Source: an uncultured Clostridia bacterium (GTDB taxonomy: Bacteria; Bacillota; Clostridia; Oscillospirales; Oscillospiraceae). Taken from it: a stretch of 64,000 nt of DNA. The DNA lies in assembly GCA_947644595.1 (NCBI GenBank), contig CANSAE010000001.1, positions 1-64,000 of the forward strand, in the 5' to 3' direction. The position numbers were made by a program, and so were the translations under genes. Under the pieces are notes generated by a model that did not search any database, had not been told where the DNA came from, and saw nothing but the letters and a program-made list of their open reading frames with translations. Of the stretch, positions 1-7,070 are shown piece after piece; the first letter of the stretch is position 1, and each line of letters begins with the position of its first letter.

Positions 1-59
1 CAGGCAATAGCCTTTCCTCGCACGATTTCCCTCTGTTCGGTTTTGAAGGTGCAGATGGT

Positions 60-75
60 GCAGTGACTTCACTGC
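60..75 (+). other. Short perfect hairpin before the tRNA cluster
   Basis: GCAGTG-ACTT-CACTGC forms a perfect 6-bp stem with a 4-base loop, 10 bases before tRNA-Glu. Positions 1-59 before it contain no gene I can identify; the stretch around 33-55 loosely resembles spacer sequence near rRNA operons, but that is only an impression. The hairpin may help process the tRNA precursor. Confidence 0.3.
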
Positions 76-85
76 GACGCGCCGT

Positions 86-160
86 GGCCCGTTGGTCAAG
101 TGGTCAAGACGGCGGCCTCTCACGCCGCAATCAGGAGTTCGACTCTCCTACGGGTCACCA
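86..160 (+). tRNA. tRNA-Glu (anticodon CTC)
   Basis: The 75-base cloverleaf closes with acceptor GGCCCGT paired to ACGGGTC, and CCA is encoded at 158-160. The anticodon loop CTCTCAC gives anticodon CTC, which reads GAG. The T-loop TTCGACT is standard. It is the first of five tRNA genes. A C34 anticodon makes this the supplementary glutamate isoacceptor; the TTC form must lie elsewhere. Confidence 0.95.
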
Positions 161-170
161 CTTTTATCGA

Positions 171-246
171 GCACCATTAGCTCAGTTGGTAGAGCACCTG
201 ACTCTTAATCAGGGTGTCCAGGGTTCGAGTCCCTGATGGTGTACCA
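171..246 (+). tRNA. tRNA-Lys (anticodon CTT)
   Basis: A 76-base tRNA with acceptor GCACCAT / ATGGTGT, anticodon loop CTCTTAA (anticodon CTT, reads AAG), T-loop TTCGAGT and encoded CCA. It lies 10 bases after tRNA-Glu, so the two are very probably co-transcribed. Confidence 0.96.
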
Positions 247-279
247 CTCACCTGGGTGGGTCAACGCCACCTGGGTGAG
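247..279 (+). terminator. Strong hairpin after tRNA-Lys
   Basis: CTCACCTGGGTGG (247-259) pairs with CCACCTGGGTGAG (267-279) over 13 bp, two of them G-U wobbles, around a 7-base loop. No T-run follows, so it could be a weak terminator, a processing site, or a boundary that separates the Glu-Lys transcript from the 5S promoter just downstream. Confidence 0.5.
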
Positions 280-282
280 CTC

Positions 283-311
283 TTGACAAAGCGGCAGATA
301 TCTGGTAAGAT
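283..311 (+). promoter_or_regulatory. Sigma-A-type promoter for the 5S rRNA gene
   Basis: TTGACA at 283-288, a 17-base spacer and TAAGAT at 306-311 make a near-consensus promoter. Transcription would begin near 318, about 120 bases before the mature 5S sequence. The leader holds a hairpin with arms at 330-338 and 356-364. Confidence 0.8.
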
Positions 312-438
312 ATCTGTTGTCCAAATCGAATAAATCGAGGCCCGGCGAAGCGGGGTCGATTTATAGAGGAGCGGCTTCCGGAAGTGGACGTTTCCGCCAT
401 AGGCGGTGACGGGAACTGGCAGGGAGTGCGTAGCGAAG

Positions 439-555
<117 letters not shown>

Positions 556-556
<1 letters not shown>

Positions 557-585
557 AAAGGTTAGATCGTAGGGTCTGACCTTTT
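556..585 (+). terminator. Hairpin ending the 5S transcript
   Basis: AAAAGGTTAGA (556-566) pairs with TCTGACCTTTT (575-585) with one wobble. The T4 end of the 3' arm is the only U-tract, so termination may be partial and the hairpin may also define the 5S 3' processing end. tRNA-Asn begins 6 bases later. Confidence 0.6.
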
Positions 586-590
586 GATAT

Positions 591-666
591 GCCTCCTTAG
601 CTCAATCGGTAGAGCATGCGGCTGTTAACCGCAGGGTCGTAGGTTCGAGTCCTACAGGAGGCGCCA
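591..666 (+). tRNA. tRNA-Asn (anticodon GTT)
   Basis: The acceptor GCCTCCT pairs perfectly with AGGAGGC. The anticodon loop CTGTTAA gives GTT, the T-loop is TTCGAGT, and GCCA closes the molecule at 663-666. The length is 76 bases. Confidence 0.97.
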
Positions 667-674
667 AAAGATCG

Positions 675-704
675 GTATTGCCGTCACATAGGTGGCGGCA
701 ATAC
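675..704 (+). other. 13-bp hairpin between tRNA-Asn and tRNA-Met
   Basis: GTATTGCCGTCAC (675-687) and GTGGCGGCAATAC (692-704) pair with one G-U around the loop ATAG. There is no T-run, so it looks more like an RNA-processing structure or a weak terminator than an efficient intrinsic terminator. Confidence 0.45.
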
Positions 705-713
705 TTGAATTAT

Positions 714-790
714 GGGCCTTTAGCTCAGTTGGTTAGAGCAGCCGGCTCATAACCGGTCGGTCCGGGGTTCGAGTCCCTGAAGGCCCACCA
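714..790 (+). tRNA. tRNA-Met (anticodon CAT)
   Basis: A 77-base tRNA with acceptor GGGCCTT / AAGGCCC, anticodon loop CTCATAA and encoded CCA. The first base pair is a normal G-C rather than the unpaired C1-A72 of initiator tRNA, so it is an elongator Met tRNA. A tRNA-Ile with lysidine-modified CAT cannot be excluded from sequence alone. Confidence 0.9.
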
Positions 791-841
791 CAGCGTTAGA
801 ATCAACTCGCTGCGTTTCGTTTGCGTCTTAATTCTTCCTTT

Positions 842-884
842 CCAAATCGCACTCGCTTCGCTGGACTACGATTTGGTATTTTTC
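842..884 (+). terminator. Intrinsic terminator between tRNA-Met and tRNA-Trp
   Basis: CCAAATCG (842-849) pairs with CGATTTGG (869-876) and is followed by TATTTTTC. This is a plausible terminator for the Asn-Met transcript. No clear promoter for tRNA-Trp lies in the 12 bases that remain, so tRNA-Trp may depend on read-through. Confidence 0.55.
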
Positions 885-895
885 GGTAATAGTAT

Positions 896-971
896 AGGGG
901 AATAGCTCAGTTGGTAGAGCGACGGTCTCCAAAACCGTAGGCCGAGGGTTCGAAGCCTTCTTCCCCTGCCA
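896..971 (+). tRNA. tRNA-Trp (anticodon CCA)
   Basis: The acceptor AGGGGAA pairs with TTCCCCT, the anticodon loop CTCCAAA gives CCA, the T-arm is GAGGG-TTCGAAG-CCTTC, and GCCA closes the molecule. The 76-base gene ends the tRNA cluster and its 3' CCA overlaps the first bases of the terminator hairpin. Confidence 0.96.
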
Positions 972-1008
972 ATAAAAATGGACACCCGCGGGTGTCCGTT
1001 TTTATTGG
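969..1008 (+). terminator. Perfect bidirectional intrinsic terminator
   Basis: The stem core GGACACCC-GC-GGGTGTCC is extended by CCAATAAAAA on the left and TTTTTATTGG on the right. It ends the tRNA cluster and, being symmetrical, could stop transcription from both sides. Confidence 0.9.
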
Positions 1009-1037
1009 CAGGCCTTCGCAGTTTATCTCCACAAAGG

Positions 1038-1078
1038 AAAGCACAGGAATCAGATGATTTCTGCGCTTTTTGTTTTTC
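1038..1078 (+). terminator. Second terminator-like hairpin
   Basis: The arm at 1038-1052 pairs with the arm at 1055-1069 with one mismatch and one wobble, and is followed by TTGTTTTTC. It backs up the terminator at 969-1008. Confidence 0.6.
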
Positions 1079-1088
1079 TCGGCGTTGC

Positions 1089-1117
1089 TTGCACATCCGA
1101 TGTGTTTGTGCTACAAT
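1089..1117 (+). promoter_or_regulatory. Promoter of the Bce-type operon
   Basis: TTGCAC (1089-1094), a 17-base spacer and TACAAT (1112-1117) precede the first gene of the operon by 30 bases. A GAGGTG ribosome-binding site follows. This would drive the broken membrane gene, the response regulator and the sensor kinase. Confidence 0.7.
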
Positions 1118-1146
1118 TTTTTAAAGCCACAGGCGAGGTGCACAGG

Positions 1147-1597
1147 ATGAAAATAGCAAAGGCATTGATAATCGGAGTTTATGTTCATTTGACGCTATAT
1201 ATCTGTTCTCCTTTTTTCTGAACTTTCTATCTGCTTGTGTGCTTGTGGGTGATGGTCGTCGGTTGGACTGCCGTTTGATGGGCTGGAAACCACTGAAACT
1301 TGGCAGCGTTCCGTTTTTTGCGGCTAATGCCGTTTGCTGTTTTATGTGGAGTTTAATCCCAATTGTGATGTTGCCTGCAATGCTATTCTTTTTGATTTTG
1401 CCCGCATTGTTTGTGTCTCAACTCATCATCCAAAGCGGATGTGTAGGCGTGGTGTATATCAAACATTTACACAGTGTACACATTGAGAAAAAACAAGAGG
1501 TATTCACTATCTTCTTCAAATCATCCCGGTCTTGGCGGTAGTTAGTACGCTCATTGTGTTGAAAAAGTATGGAAAAGAGACCGTTCAGGAGGTCTGA
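1147..1597 (+). pseudogene. Small membrane protein, broken by two frameshifts
   Basis: Three pieces in three frames add up to one protein of about 150 residues. Frame 1 starts at ATG 1147 (MKIAKALIIGVYVHLTLYI...). Frame 2 covers about 1218-1490 (hydrophobic segments around VPFFAANAVCCF and LPAMLFFLILPALFVS). Frame 3 runs from about 1490 to TGA 1595-1597 (HYLLQIIPVLAVVSTLIV, then a charged end KKYGKETVQEV). The breaks fall at a T6 run (1212-1217) and an A6 run (1488-1493); one added base in each restores a single frame with 3-4 membrane segments. The gene starts with a good ribosome-binding site and ends 2 bases before the response-regulator gene, so it was the first gene of the Bce-type operon. 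I cannot name the family. Sequencing error in homopolymers is the main alternative. Confidence 0.7.
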
Positions 1598-1599
1598 AT

Positions 1600-2271
1600 A
1601 TGTATCGTATCTTACTGGTAGAGGATGATCCGGTGATTGCCGGAGCTATGAAAAAGCATATTGACAGTTGGGGGCTGGATGCCGAGTGTGTGGAGAATTT
1701 TCATGAGGTTCTGGTAGAATTCCGGGCCTTTGAACCGCATTTGGTCCTCATGGACCTGGCGTTGCCGTTTTTCAACGGCTACCATTGGTGCAGCGAGATT
1801 CGAAAGCTCTCCAGTGTTCCGGTGATTTTTGTATCCTCCGCGGCGGACAATATGAACATGGTCATGGCCATGAATATGGGTGCGGATGACTTTATTGCCA
1901 AGCCCTTTGACATGAATGTTCTCATGGCGAAGATCCAGGCGACCCTACGCCGCTGCTATGACTATGTAGCTCAAAGCCCATCCTATGAGCACCGTGGAGC
2001 AGTGTTTCACCCGGAGGAAGCCAGTTTACTGTATAATGGGGAAAAGATTCCTCTGACCAAAAATGATTGCCGTATTCTCCAAACGCTTTTGGAGCATCGG
2101 GGCACAGTGGTGAGTAGGGATACACTTATGATGCGCTTGTGGGAAACGGACAGCTTCATTGACGAAAATACCCTCACAGTAAATATTGCCCGCCTGCGGC
2201 GCAAATTGGATACAGCAGGCTTAACAGACTTCATTGCCACGAAAAAGGGCATGGGCTATATGATTGAGTAA
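1600..2271 (+). CDS. OmpR-family response regulator, BceR/GraR type
   Basis: This DNA-binding regulator is phosphorylated by the kinase encoded next to it. The receiver domain (1-115) has the acidic pocket ED at 8-10, phosphoacceptor D52 in LVLMDLALP, and the run VMAMNMGADDFIAKPF that is typical of BceR/GraR/VraR-class regulators. A winged-helix DNA-binding domain (about 130-220) ends with NIARLRRKLD and GMGYMI. The length of 223 residues is normal for the family. AGGAGG lies 7 bases before ATG 1600. Bce-type regulators control a neighbouring ABC transporter that removes peptide antibiotics acting on lipid II cycle targets. The paired GTAAG motifs before the ABC genes are a likely target. Confidence 0.92.
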   Translation: MYRILLVEDDPVIAGAMKKHIDSWGLDAECVENFHEVLVEFRAFEPHLVLMDLALPFFNGYHWCSEIRKLSSVPVIFVSSAADNMNMVMAMNMGADDFIAKPFDMNVLMAKIQATLRRCYDYVAQSPSYEHRGAVFHPEEASLLYNGEKIPLTKNDCRILQTLLEHRGTVVSRDTLMMRLWETDSFIDENTLTVNIARLRRKLDTAGLTDFIATKKGMGYMIE

Positions 2272-2283
2272 GGGGGAGCGACA

Positions 2284-3261
2284 ATGGCATACTTGAAATA
2301 CCGGTGGAAAGGCATCCTGCTGGGCGGCGTGTGCATTTTACTTTTTGCAACAGTGTTTACGCTGTATCATGTGCCGTTGTATGCACTTGGCTATGCCGCA
2401 GTTTTGTGTGGAGCTCTTACGGTCGTGGTGCTTATCATTGATTGCAGGATATTTTACAACCGACATAGGGAATTACGAGCGTTGGCGAGGGAAATTAGGC
2501 TGAGTGTAGACCATTTGCCGTTGCCGAAGCATGTACTGGAAGCAGATTATCAGGAGATGCTCCTTCTGCTGTTTCGGGAAAAGCAAGCAATTCAGGAGCT
2601 GTCAGAGGAGCAATATCTGGATTTGATGGAATACTATACCCTATGGGCGCACCAAATCAAAACCCCCATTGCGGCGATGAGACTGCTCTTGAACGGTGAA
2701 GAAAATGAGCTGACACTGGAACTGCAAACGGAACTTCAGCGCATTGAACAATACGTGGAGATGGTGCTGTGCTACCTGCGCCTGGACGCAGGAAGTACGG
2801 ATTATGTGCTTCGAAGCTATGATTTGGATAGCATCATTCGCCAGGCCGTGCGGAAATACGCAGGGCAGTTTATCCATAAAAAGCTCAAGCTGGACTACGA
2901 GCCGCTGAACTGTGAAGTGCTGACCGACGAAAAATGGTTGCTGTTTGTGATTGATCAATTGCTGTCCAACGCCTTAAAATATACATTCTCTGGCAGCATC
3001 TCCATCACGTTGGAGCTGGAAAAGACTCTGTGCATTCGGGATACGGGCATCGGCATCGCGACGGAGGACCTGCCCCGGGTATTTGACAAGGGATTTACTG
3101 GGTATAATGGGCGCAGGGACAAGCGTGCCAGCGGCATCGGGCTGTATCTGTGCAAGCGCATCATGGGGAATCTGGGCCATGGGATCGCCATTGATTCCAC
3201 ACTGGGGGAAGGGACTACTGTCCGATTGGACCTGCACTCGGCTGCTTTGGACGTGGAGTAA
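2284..3261 (+). CDS. Intramembrane-sensing histidine kinase, BceS/GraS type
   Basis: A short sensor kinase of 325 residues with two N-terminal membrane helices (about 12-29 and 33-53) and almost no extracellular loop, the hallmark of BceS-like kinases that receive their signal from the partner transporter. The dimerisation motif YYTLWAHQIKTPIAAMRLLL carries phosphoacceptor H123. The ATPase domain has an N-box (DQLLSNALKYT), G1 (IRDTGIGI) and G2 (ASGIGLYLCKRI). It starts 12 bases after the regulator stop behind AGGGGGAG. Together with the following ATPase and permease it completes a Bce module. Confidence 0.92.
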   Translation: MAYLKYRWKGILLGGVCILLFATVFTLYHVPLYALGYAAVLCGALTVVVLIIDCRIFYNRHRELRALAREIRLSVDHLPLPKHVLEADYQEMLLLLFREKQAIQELSEEQYLDLMEYYTLWAHQIKTPIAAMRLLLNGEENELTLELQTELQRIEQYVEMVLCYLRLDAGSTDYVLRSYDLDSIIRQAVRKYAGQFIHKKLKLDYEPLNCEVLTDEKWLLFVIDQLLSNALKYTFSGSISITLELEKTLCIRDTGIGIATEDLPRVFDKGFTGYNGRRDKRASGIGLYLCKRIMGNLGHGIAIDSTLGEGTTVRLDLHSAALDVE

Positions 3262-3262
3262 C

Positions 3263-3337
3263 CTTACAAAACCGTAAGAAATAGACGGGAGAATGTAAGC
3301 CAAAGTTATGGCGGGCATTCTCCTGCTTTGCTATGAT
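3263..3337 (+). promoter_or_regulatory. Candidate response-regulator operator and promoter before the ABC genes
   Basis: GTAAG occurs at 3274-3278 and 3295-3299, 21 bases (two helical turns) apart, and CTTAC at 3263-3267 makes the first copy part of an inverted repeat. A TATGAT -10 lies at 3332-3337 with no recognisable -35 (TGGCGG). This layout fits a promoter activated by a tandem-binding OmpR-type regulator. Confidence 0.5.
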
Positions 3338-3368
3338 GGAGTCACAAACAAAAAGGAGGTTCATTCTT

Positions 3369-4136
3369 ATGTCCATATTGGAAGTTAAGAATCTTCAAAA
3401 AGTCTACACTACCCGCTTCGGCGGGAATCACGTTCAGGCGCTGCGGAACGTGAGCTTTTCCGTGGAGCAGGGCGAGTATGTGGCGATCATGGGCGAATCC
3501 GGCTCCGGTAAGACCACGCTGCTGAACATCCTCGCCGCCCTGGATAAGCCCACTGGCGGCAAGGTGCTGCTGGAGGGCAAGGACCTGACGGCAGTGAAGG
3601 AATCGCAGATTGCGGCGTTCCGCCGGGAAGAATTGGGCTTCGTCTTCCAGGACTTTAACCTGCTGGATACCTTCTCGCTCCGAGACAATATTTACCTGCC
3701 CCTGGTACTGTCCCGGCAGGATTACCGGGAAATGGGCCGGCGGTTGGACCCCATCGCCCGGAAGCTCGGCATTACGGATATTCTGGACAAATTTCCCTAT
3801 GAGGTATCCGGCGGGCAAAAACAGCGGGCCGCTGTGGCCCGGGCGCTCATTACGAATCCGAAGCTGGTGCTGGCGGATGAACCCACCGGTGCGCTGGATT
3901 CCAAGGCTACCGATGAGCTGCTGGACCTGTTTTCCCAGATCAACGCCGAGGGTCAGACCATCCTCATGGTGACCCACTCGGTCAAGGCAGCCAGCCATGC
4001 CGAGCGGGTATTGTTCATCAAGGACGGAGAAGTGTTCCATCAAATCTACCGGGGAGATTCTACCAATCAGACGATGTACCAGAAGATATCCGATACCCTG
4101 ACTATGATTGCGACAGGCGGTGACCGCAATGGGTAA
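3369..4136 (+). CDS. ABC transporter ATP-binding protein, BceA-like
   Basis: The 255-residue ATPase of a peptide-antibiotic transporter. Walker A is GESGSGKTT, the Q-loop region is FVFQDFNLLDTFSLRDNI (diagnostic of the MacB/BceA/LolD group), the signature is VSGGQKQR, and Walker B is [12 protein letters not shown] followed by the H-loop THS. Start ATG 3369 is chosen over upstream in-frame starts because AAAGGAGG lies 9 bases before it and the family begins MxILEVKNLQKVY. Its last 8 bases overlap the permease start. It probably acts with the permease and kinase as one sensory complex. Confidence 0.93.
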   Translation: MSILEVKNLQKVYTTRFGGNHVQALRNVSFSVEQGEYVAIMGESGSGKTTLLNILAALDKPTGGKVLLEGKDLTAVKESQIAAFRREELGFVFQDFNLLDTFSLRDNIYLPLVLSRQDYREMGRRLDPIARKLGITDILDKFPYEVSGGQKQRAAVARALITNPKLVLADEPTGALDSKATDELLDLFSQINAEGQTILMVTHSVKAASHAERVLFIKDGEVFHQIYRGDSTNQTMYQKISDTLTMIATGGDRNG

Positions 4137-6135
4137 CCGGTTTTACTTCCGTATGGCCACCACCAATATGTTGCTGAACCGCAAGTTTTATGCCCCTTAT
4201 CTGCTGACCTGCGGGATGTCGGTGGCCATGTTGTTCATCATCTATTCCATGGCCATCACGGACTTGCCCGGCGGCAGCACTATGAAAATGCTCATGATGC
4301 TGGGCACCATCGTCATTATCCTGTTCAGCGCGATTTTTCTGTTTTATACCAACAGCTTCCTGATCAAGCGCCGGAAGCGGGAATTGGCTCTGTACAACAT
4401 CCTGGGTATGGAAAAACGTCATATTGCCGTGGTCATGTTCTATGAGACTTTGCTCACTGCGTTGGTCAGCATCGCCGGCGGCCTTTTATTCGGTGTAGTG
4501 CTGGATAAGCTGATGTATCTGGTGCTACTGAACCTGATGCACTTTGAAGTAAGTCAGGCCTTTCACCTCTATCCGGAAGCCCTTATTTTGACCCTTGTCG
4601 TATTCGGTGTGATTTTTCTGCTGATTTTGGCGGCAAACCTGAGACAGATCGTGCTGTCCAATCCAATTGAACTGCTCCGAGGTCAAAATGCGGGAGAGCG
4701 GGAACCAAAGGTGAAATGGCCCTTGGTGGTCATCGGAGCCCTGAGCCTGGCAGGTGGGTATTACATTGCCGTGACCACGAAGGATGTGATGGCAGCTATT
4801 CTGCTGTTTTTCGTCGCGGTCATTCTGGTCATCGTTGGCACCTACTGTCTGTTCACTGCCGGAAGCATCGCGGTGCTCAAGACCATGAAGCGCAGCAAGG
4901 GCTATTATTACAAGCCCAGCCACTTTGTCTCCGTATCCGGGATGCTCTACCGCATGAAGCAAAATGCCGTGGGGCTGGGCAATATCTGCATCCTGTCCAC
5001 CATGGTGCTGGTGACGGTGAGCACCACCGTGAGCCTGTACTGCGGGATTGAATCAATTCTCGGTTCTCGGTATCCCACAGATATTGAGGTCACAGTCTAC
5101 GACACCACAAAAGAAGAGCAGAAAGCTATGCTGGAATTGGTGGAGACCCGTACCCGGGCCGCGGGCATGAATATCAAGCAGCTCAACGCGTATGAAGCCC
5201 TGCAGTTTTCTGTGGATAAGCAGGGGGACACCTTCGTTGCCGATACCGGACGGGCTGGGGATGCCGAGGTCACCTATCTTCTGTTCCTCAGTCCCGAGAA
5301 CTACGAAAATGCCACAGGACACGCGATTCAGGTTTCCCCCGGAGCGGTAGCCATCTATGAGCAAAGCGGACACCTGCCGGATACATTCAAGCTGTTTGGC
5401 GAGACTTATATTGTAGGCGAACGGCTGAAAGAAGTCCCTGTCAAAGGTGATTTGACCACTTTTGTGGCGGTGAACGTATTCTACCTGGTGGTGGACAGCC
5501 AGGAAACGCTGAATTCCATTCTGGTGGACCAGATGGCTGCCTACGGTGAACACGCCAGCGAGATGGAATACGTCGTCCAATTCGACGTGGATGGCGATGA
5601 GGCGGCCCAACTTGTCCTGAAAGAGGACATCCGGGACGATTTGAAGGCCCTGATGGCTCAACTGCGGGACGACGGCGGTTTTTCCTGCGGTGTCTACGCC
5701 CGGGCCGGCAGCACGGAGGATTTCTACGCTATGTACGGCAGCTTCCTGTTCCTGGGGCTGTTTTTGGGTATCCTGTTCCTGATGGCTACCGTCCTGATTA
5801 TTTACTACAAGCAGCTCATTGAGGGCTACGAGGACCGCAGCCGCTTTGAGATCATGCAGAACGTGGGTATGGACACCAAGCTGGTGAAATCCTCGATCCA
5901 CAGCCAGATTTTGACCATGTTCTTTTTGCCGCTGTTCACTGCGGCGGTCCATCTGTTCTTTGCCTTCCCGCTGCTGACCCGCTGCCTGAAGCTGCTGTAT
6001 TTGGAAGATGTGAAGCTGTTCACCATCTGTACGGTCTGTACGCTTTTGGTGTTCAGCCTCATATACGGGCTGGTGTACAGTCTCACAGCCCGCACTTACT
6101 ACGGGATTGTCAGCAGTTCCGACGAAAGGCGGTGA
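4129..6135 (+). CDS. ABC transporter permease, BceB-like (FtsX fold)
   Basis: A 668-residue permease with the BceB layout: about ten membrane helices, arranged as 1 + 3 near the N terminus, two central helices, then a large extracellular domain (about residues 310-540) and three C-terminal helices from about 545. The RKRELALYNILGMEKRHI segment (about 84-101) is the coupling region of FtsX-type permeases. Start ATG 4129 (MGNRFYFRMA) overlaps the ATPase stop and lies after an AGGCGGTGA site. Family knowledge says the extracellular domain binds peptide or lipid-peptide complexes and that the transporter signals drug flux to the BceS-like kinase. The drug target cannot be read from the sequence. 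Confidence 0.9.
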   Translation: MGNRFYFRMATTNMLLNRKFYAPYLLTCGMSVAMLFIIYSMAITDLPGGSTMKMLMMLGTIVIILFSAIFLFYTNSFLIKRRKRELALYNILGMEKRHIAVVMFYETLLTALVSIAGGLLFGVVLDKLMYLVLLNLMHFEVSQAFHLYPEALILTLVVFGVIFLLILAANLRQIVLSNPIELLRGQNAGEREPKVKWPLVVIGALSLAGGYYIAVTTKDVMAAILLFFVAVILVIVGTYCLFTAGSIAVLKTMKRSKGYYYKPSHFVSVSGMLYRMKQNAVGLGNICILSTMVLVTVSTTVSLYCGIESILGSRYPTDIEVTVYDTTKEEQKAMLELVETRTRAAGMNIKQLNAYEALQFSVDKQGDTFVADTGRAGDAEVTYLLFLSPENYENATGHAIQVSPGAVAIYEQSGHLPDTFKLFGETYIVGERLKEVPVKGDLTTFVAVNVFYLVVDSQETLNSILVDQMAAYGEHASEMEYVVQFDVDGDEAAQLVLKEDIRDDLKALMAQLRDDGGFSCGVYARAGSTEDFYAMYGSFLFLGLFLGILFLMATVLIIYYKQLIEGYEDRSRFEIMQNVGMDTKLVKSSIHSQILTMFFLPLFTAAVHLFFAFPLLTRCLKLLYLEDVKLFTICTVCTLLVFSLIYGLVYSLTARTYYGIVSSSDERR

Positions 6136-6155
6136 GCTGTACAAGATTTGTTCAT

Positions 6156-6184
6156 TTGACTGTTTGAGACAGTTGTGCTACCAT
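6156..6184 (+). promoter_or_regulatory. Promoter before the DUF5685 gene
   Basis: TTGACT (6156-6161), a 17-base spacer and TACCAT (6179-6184). The predicted start near 6190 falls inside the 5' arm of the terminator that follows. Confidence 0.55.
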
Positions 6185-6219
6185 GGGGAAGCGGTATCAG
6201 GCCGCTTCCCCCAATTTTT
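6185..6219 (+). terminator. Intrinsic terminator of the Bce operon
   Basis: GGGGAAGCGG (6185-6194) pairs perfectly with CCGCTTCCCC (6202-6211) and is followed by CAATTTTT. It ends the permease transcript 50 bases after its stop codon and lies directly against the -10 of the next promoter. Confidence 0.85.
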
Positions 6220-6236
6220 ACCACTGGGAGCGTTCT

Positions 6237-7070
6237 ATGTTCGGCTACATCTTGGCAGACCTCAATTGCATGACAGACGATGAGTACCGGCGTTACCGGG
6301 CGGCTTACTGCGGCCTGTGCCGGACGTTGGGAGCTCGCCATGGGCAGATTTCCCGGCTGTCGCTGACCTTTGACATGACGTTTTTGCTGCTGTTTTTGGG
6401 CGCCTTATATGAGCCAGAGGAGACAGAAACAGAATTCCGCTGTCTGCTCCATCCCAAGCACCGCCGCACGGCGGTGACAACGAGGTTTACCGACTATGCC
6501 GCGGACATGAATGTGCTGCTGGCGTATTTGAACTTCCTCGACGATTGGCAGGACGACCGTCATCTCTCGGCCCTGTTAGCTTCCGGTTTTTTCCGCAGCG
6601 CCCACCGCAAAGTCGCCGACACGTATCCCCGGCAGGCTCAGGCAGTGCGCGACGCCATGGAGCGTCTGTCCGCCGTGGAGCGTTCCAACAGCCCCGACCT
6701 GGATGCCGGCGCCGATTGCTTCGGGGAACTGCTGGGCGCTTTGTTCATCTATGATGTATCGGATTATTGGGCCCCCCGGCTGGATTGTTTCGGCCGTGAC
6801 CTGGGGAAGTTTATCTATTATTATGACGCCTGTATGGATTTTGCCGCGGACCGAAAGGCGGGGAAATATAACCCCATTGTCCAAAGCGGCGCGCAGGAAC
6901 TGGACGTTGTTCAGGCCAGGGACACGCTGACCCTGCTGATTTCAGCCTGCACGAAAAATTTTGAAGGCTTGCCAATTTTGCAAGATAATGGTATCATCAG
7001 AAATATCCTCTACAGCGGCGTGTGGCTGCGATTCAATGACAAGTTTAAAAACGACGGGAGTACCGCGTGA
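6237..7070 (+). CDS. DUF5685 family protein
   Basis: A 277-residue protein with the family opening MFGYIL...[12 protein letters not shown]. Start ATG 6237 is chosen because GGGAG lies 7 bases upstream and the family begins MFGY. Visible features are a cysteine set (C11, C25, C28, then C69-x2-H-x2-H75) that could hold a metal, and two aspartate-rich segments, LDDWQDD (101-107) and [18 protein letters not shown] (196-213). Both aspartate motifs lie in predicted helical sequence and recall the paired metal-diphosphate motifs of class I isoprenoid synthases, but no family link is established. The gene overlaps the J-domain gene by one base (TGATG), so the two products probably act together. The function is unknown. 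Confidence 0.8.
   Translation: MFGYILADLNCMTDDEYRRYRAAYCGLCRTLGARHGQISRLSLTFDMTFLLLFLGALYEPEETETEFRCLLHPKHRRTAVTTRFTDYAADMNVLLAYLNFLDDWQDDRHLSALLASGFFRSAHRKVADTYPRQAQAVRDAMERLSAVERSNSPDLDAGADCFGELLGALFIYDVSDYWAPRLDCFGRDLGKFIYYYDACMDFAADRKAGKYNPIVQSGAQELDVVQARDTLTLLISACTKNFEGLPILQDNGIIRNILYSGVWLRFNDKFKNDGSTA

Noticed and set aside
1..59. End of an rRNA operon spacer
   Set aside because: Only a vague similarity around CTGTTCGGTTTTGAAGG; no 23S 3' end sequence is present.
5053..6144. A 363-residue reading frame on the minus strand
   Set aside because: It is antisense to the intact BceB-like permease, has low-complexity His/Gln-rich content typical of shadow frames, and no start signal.
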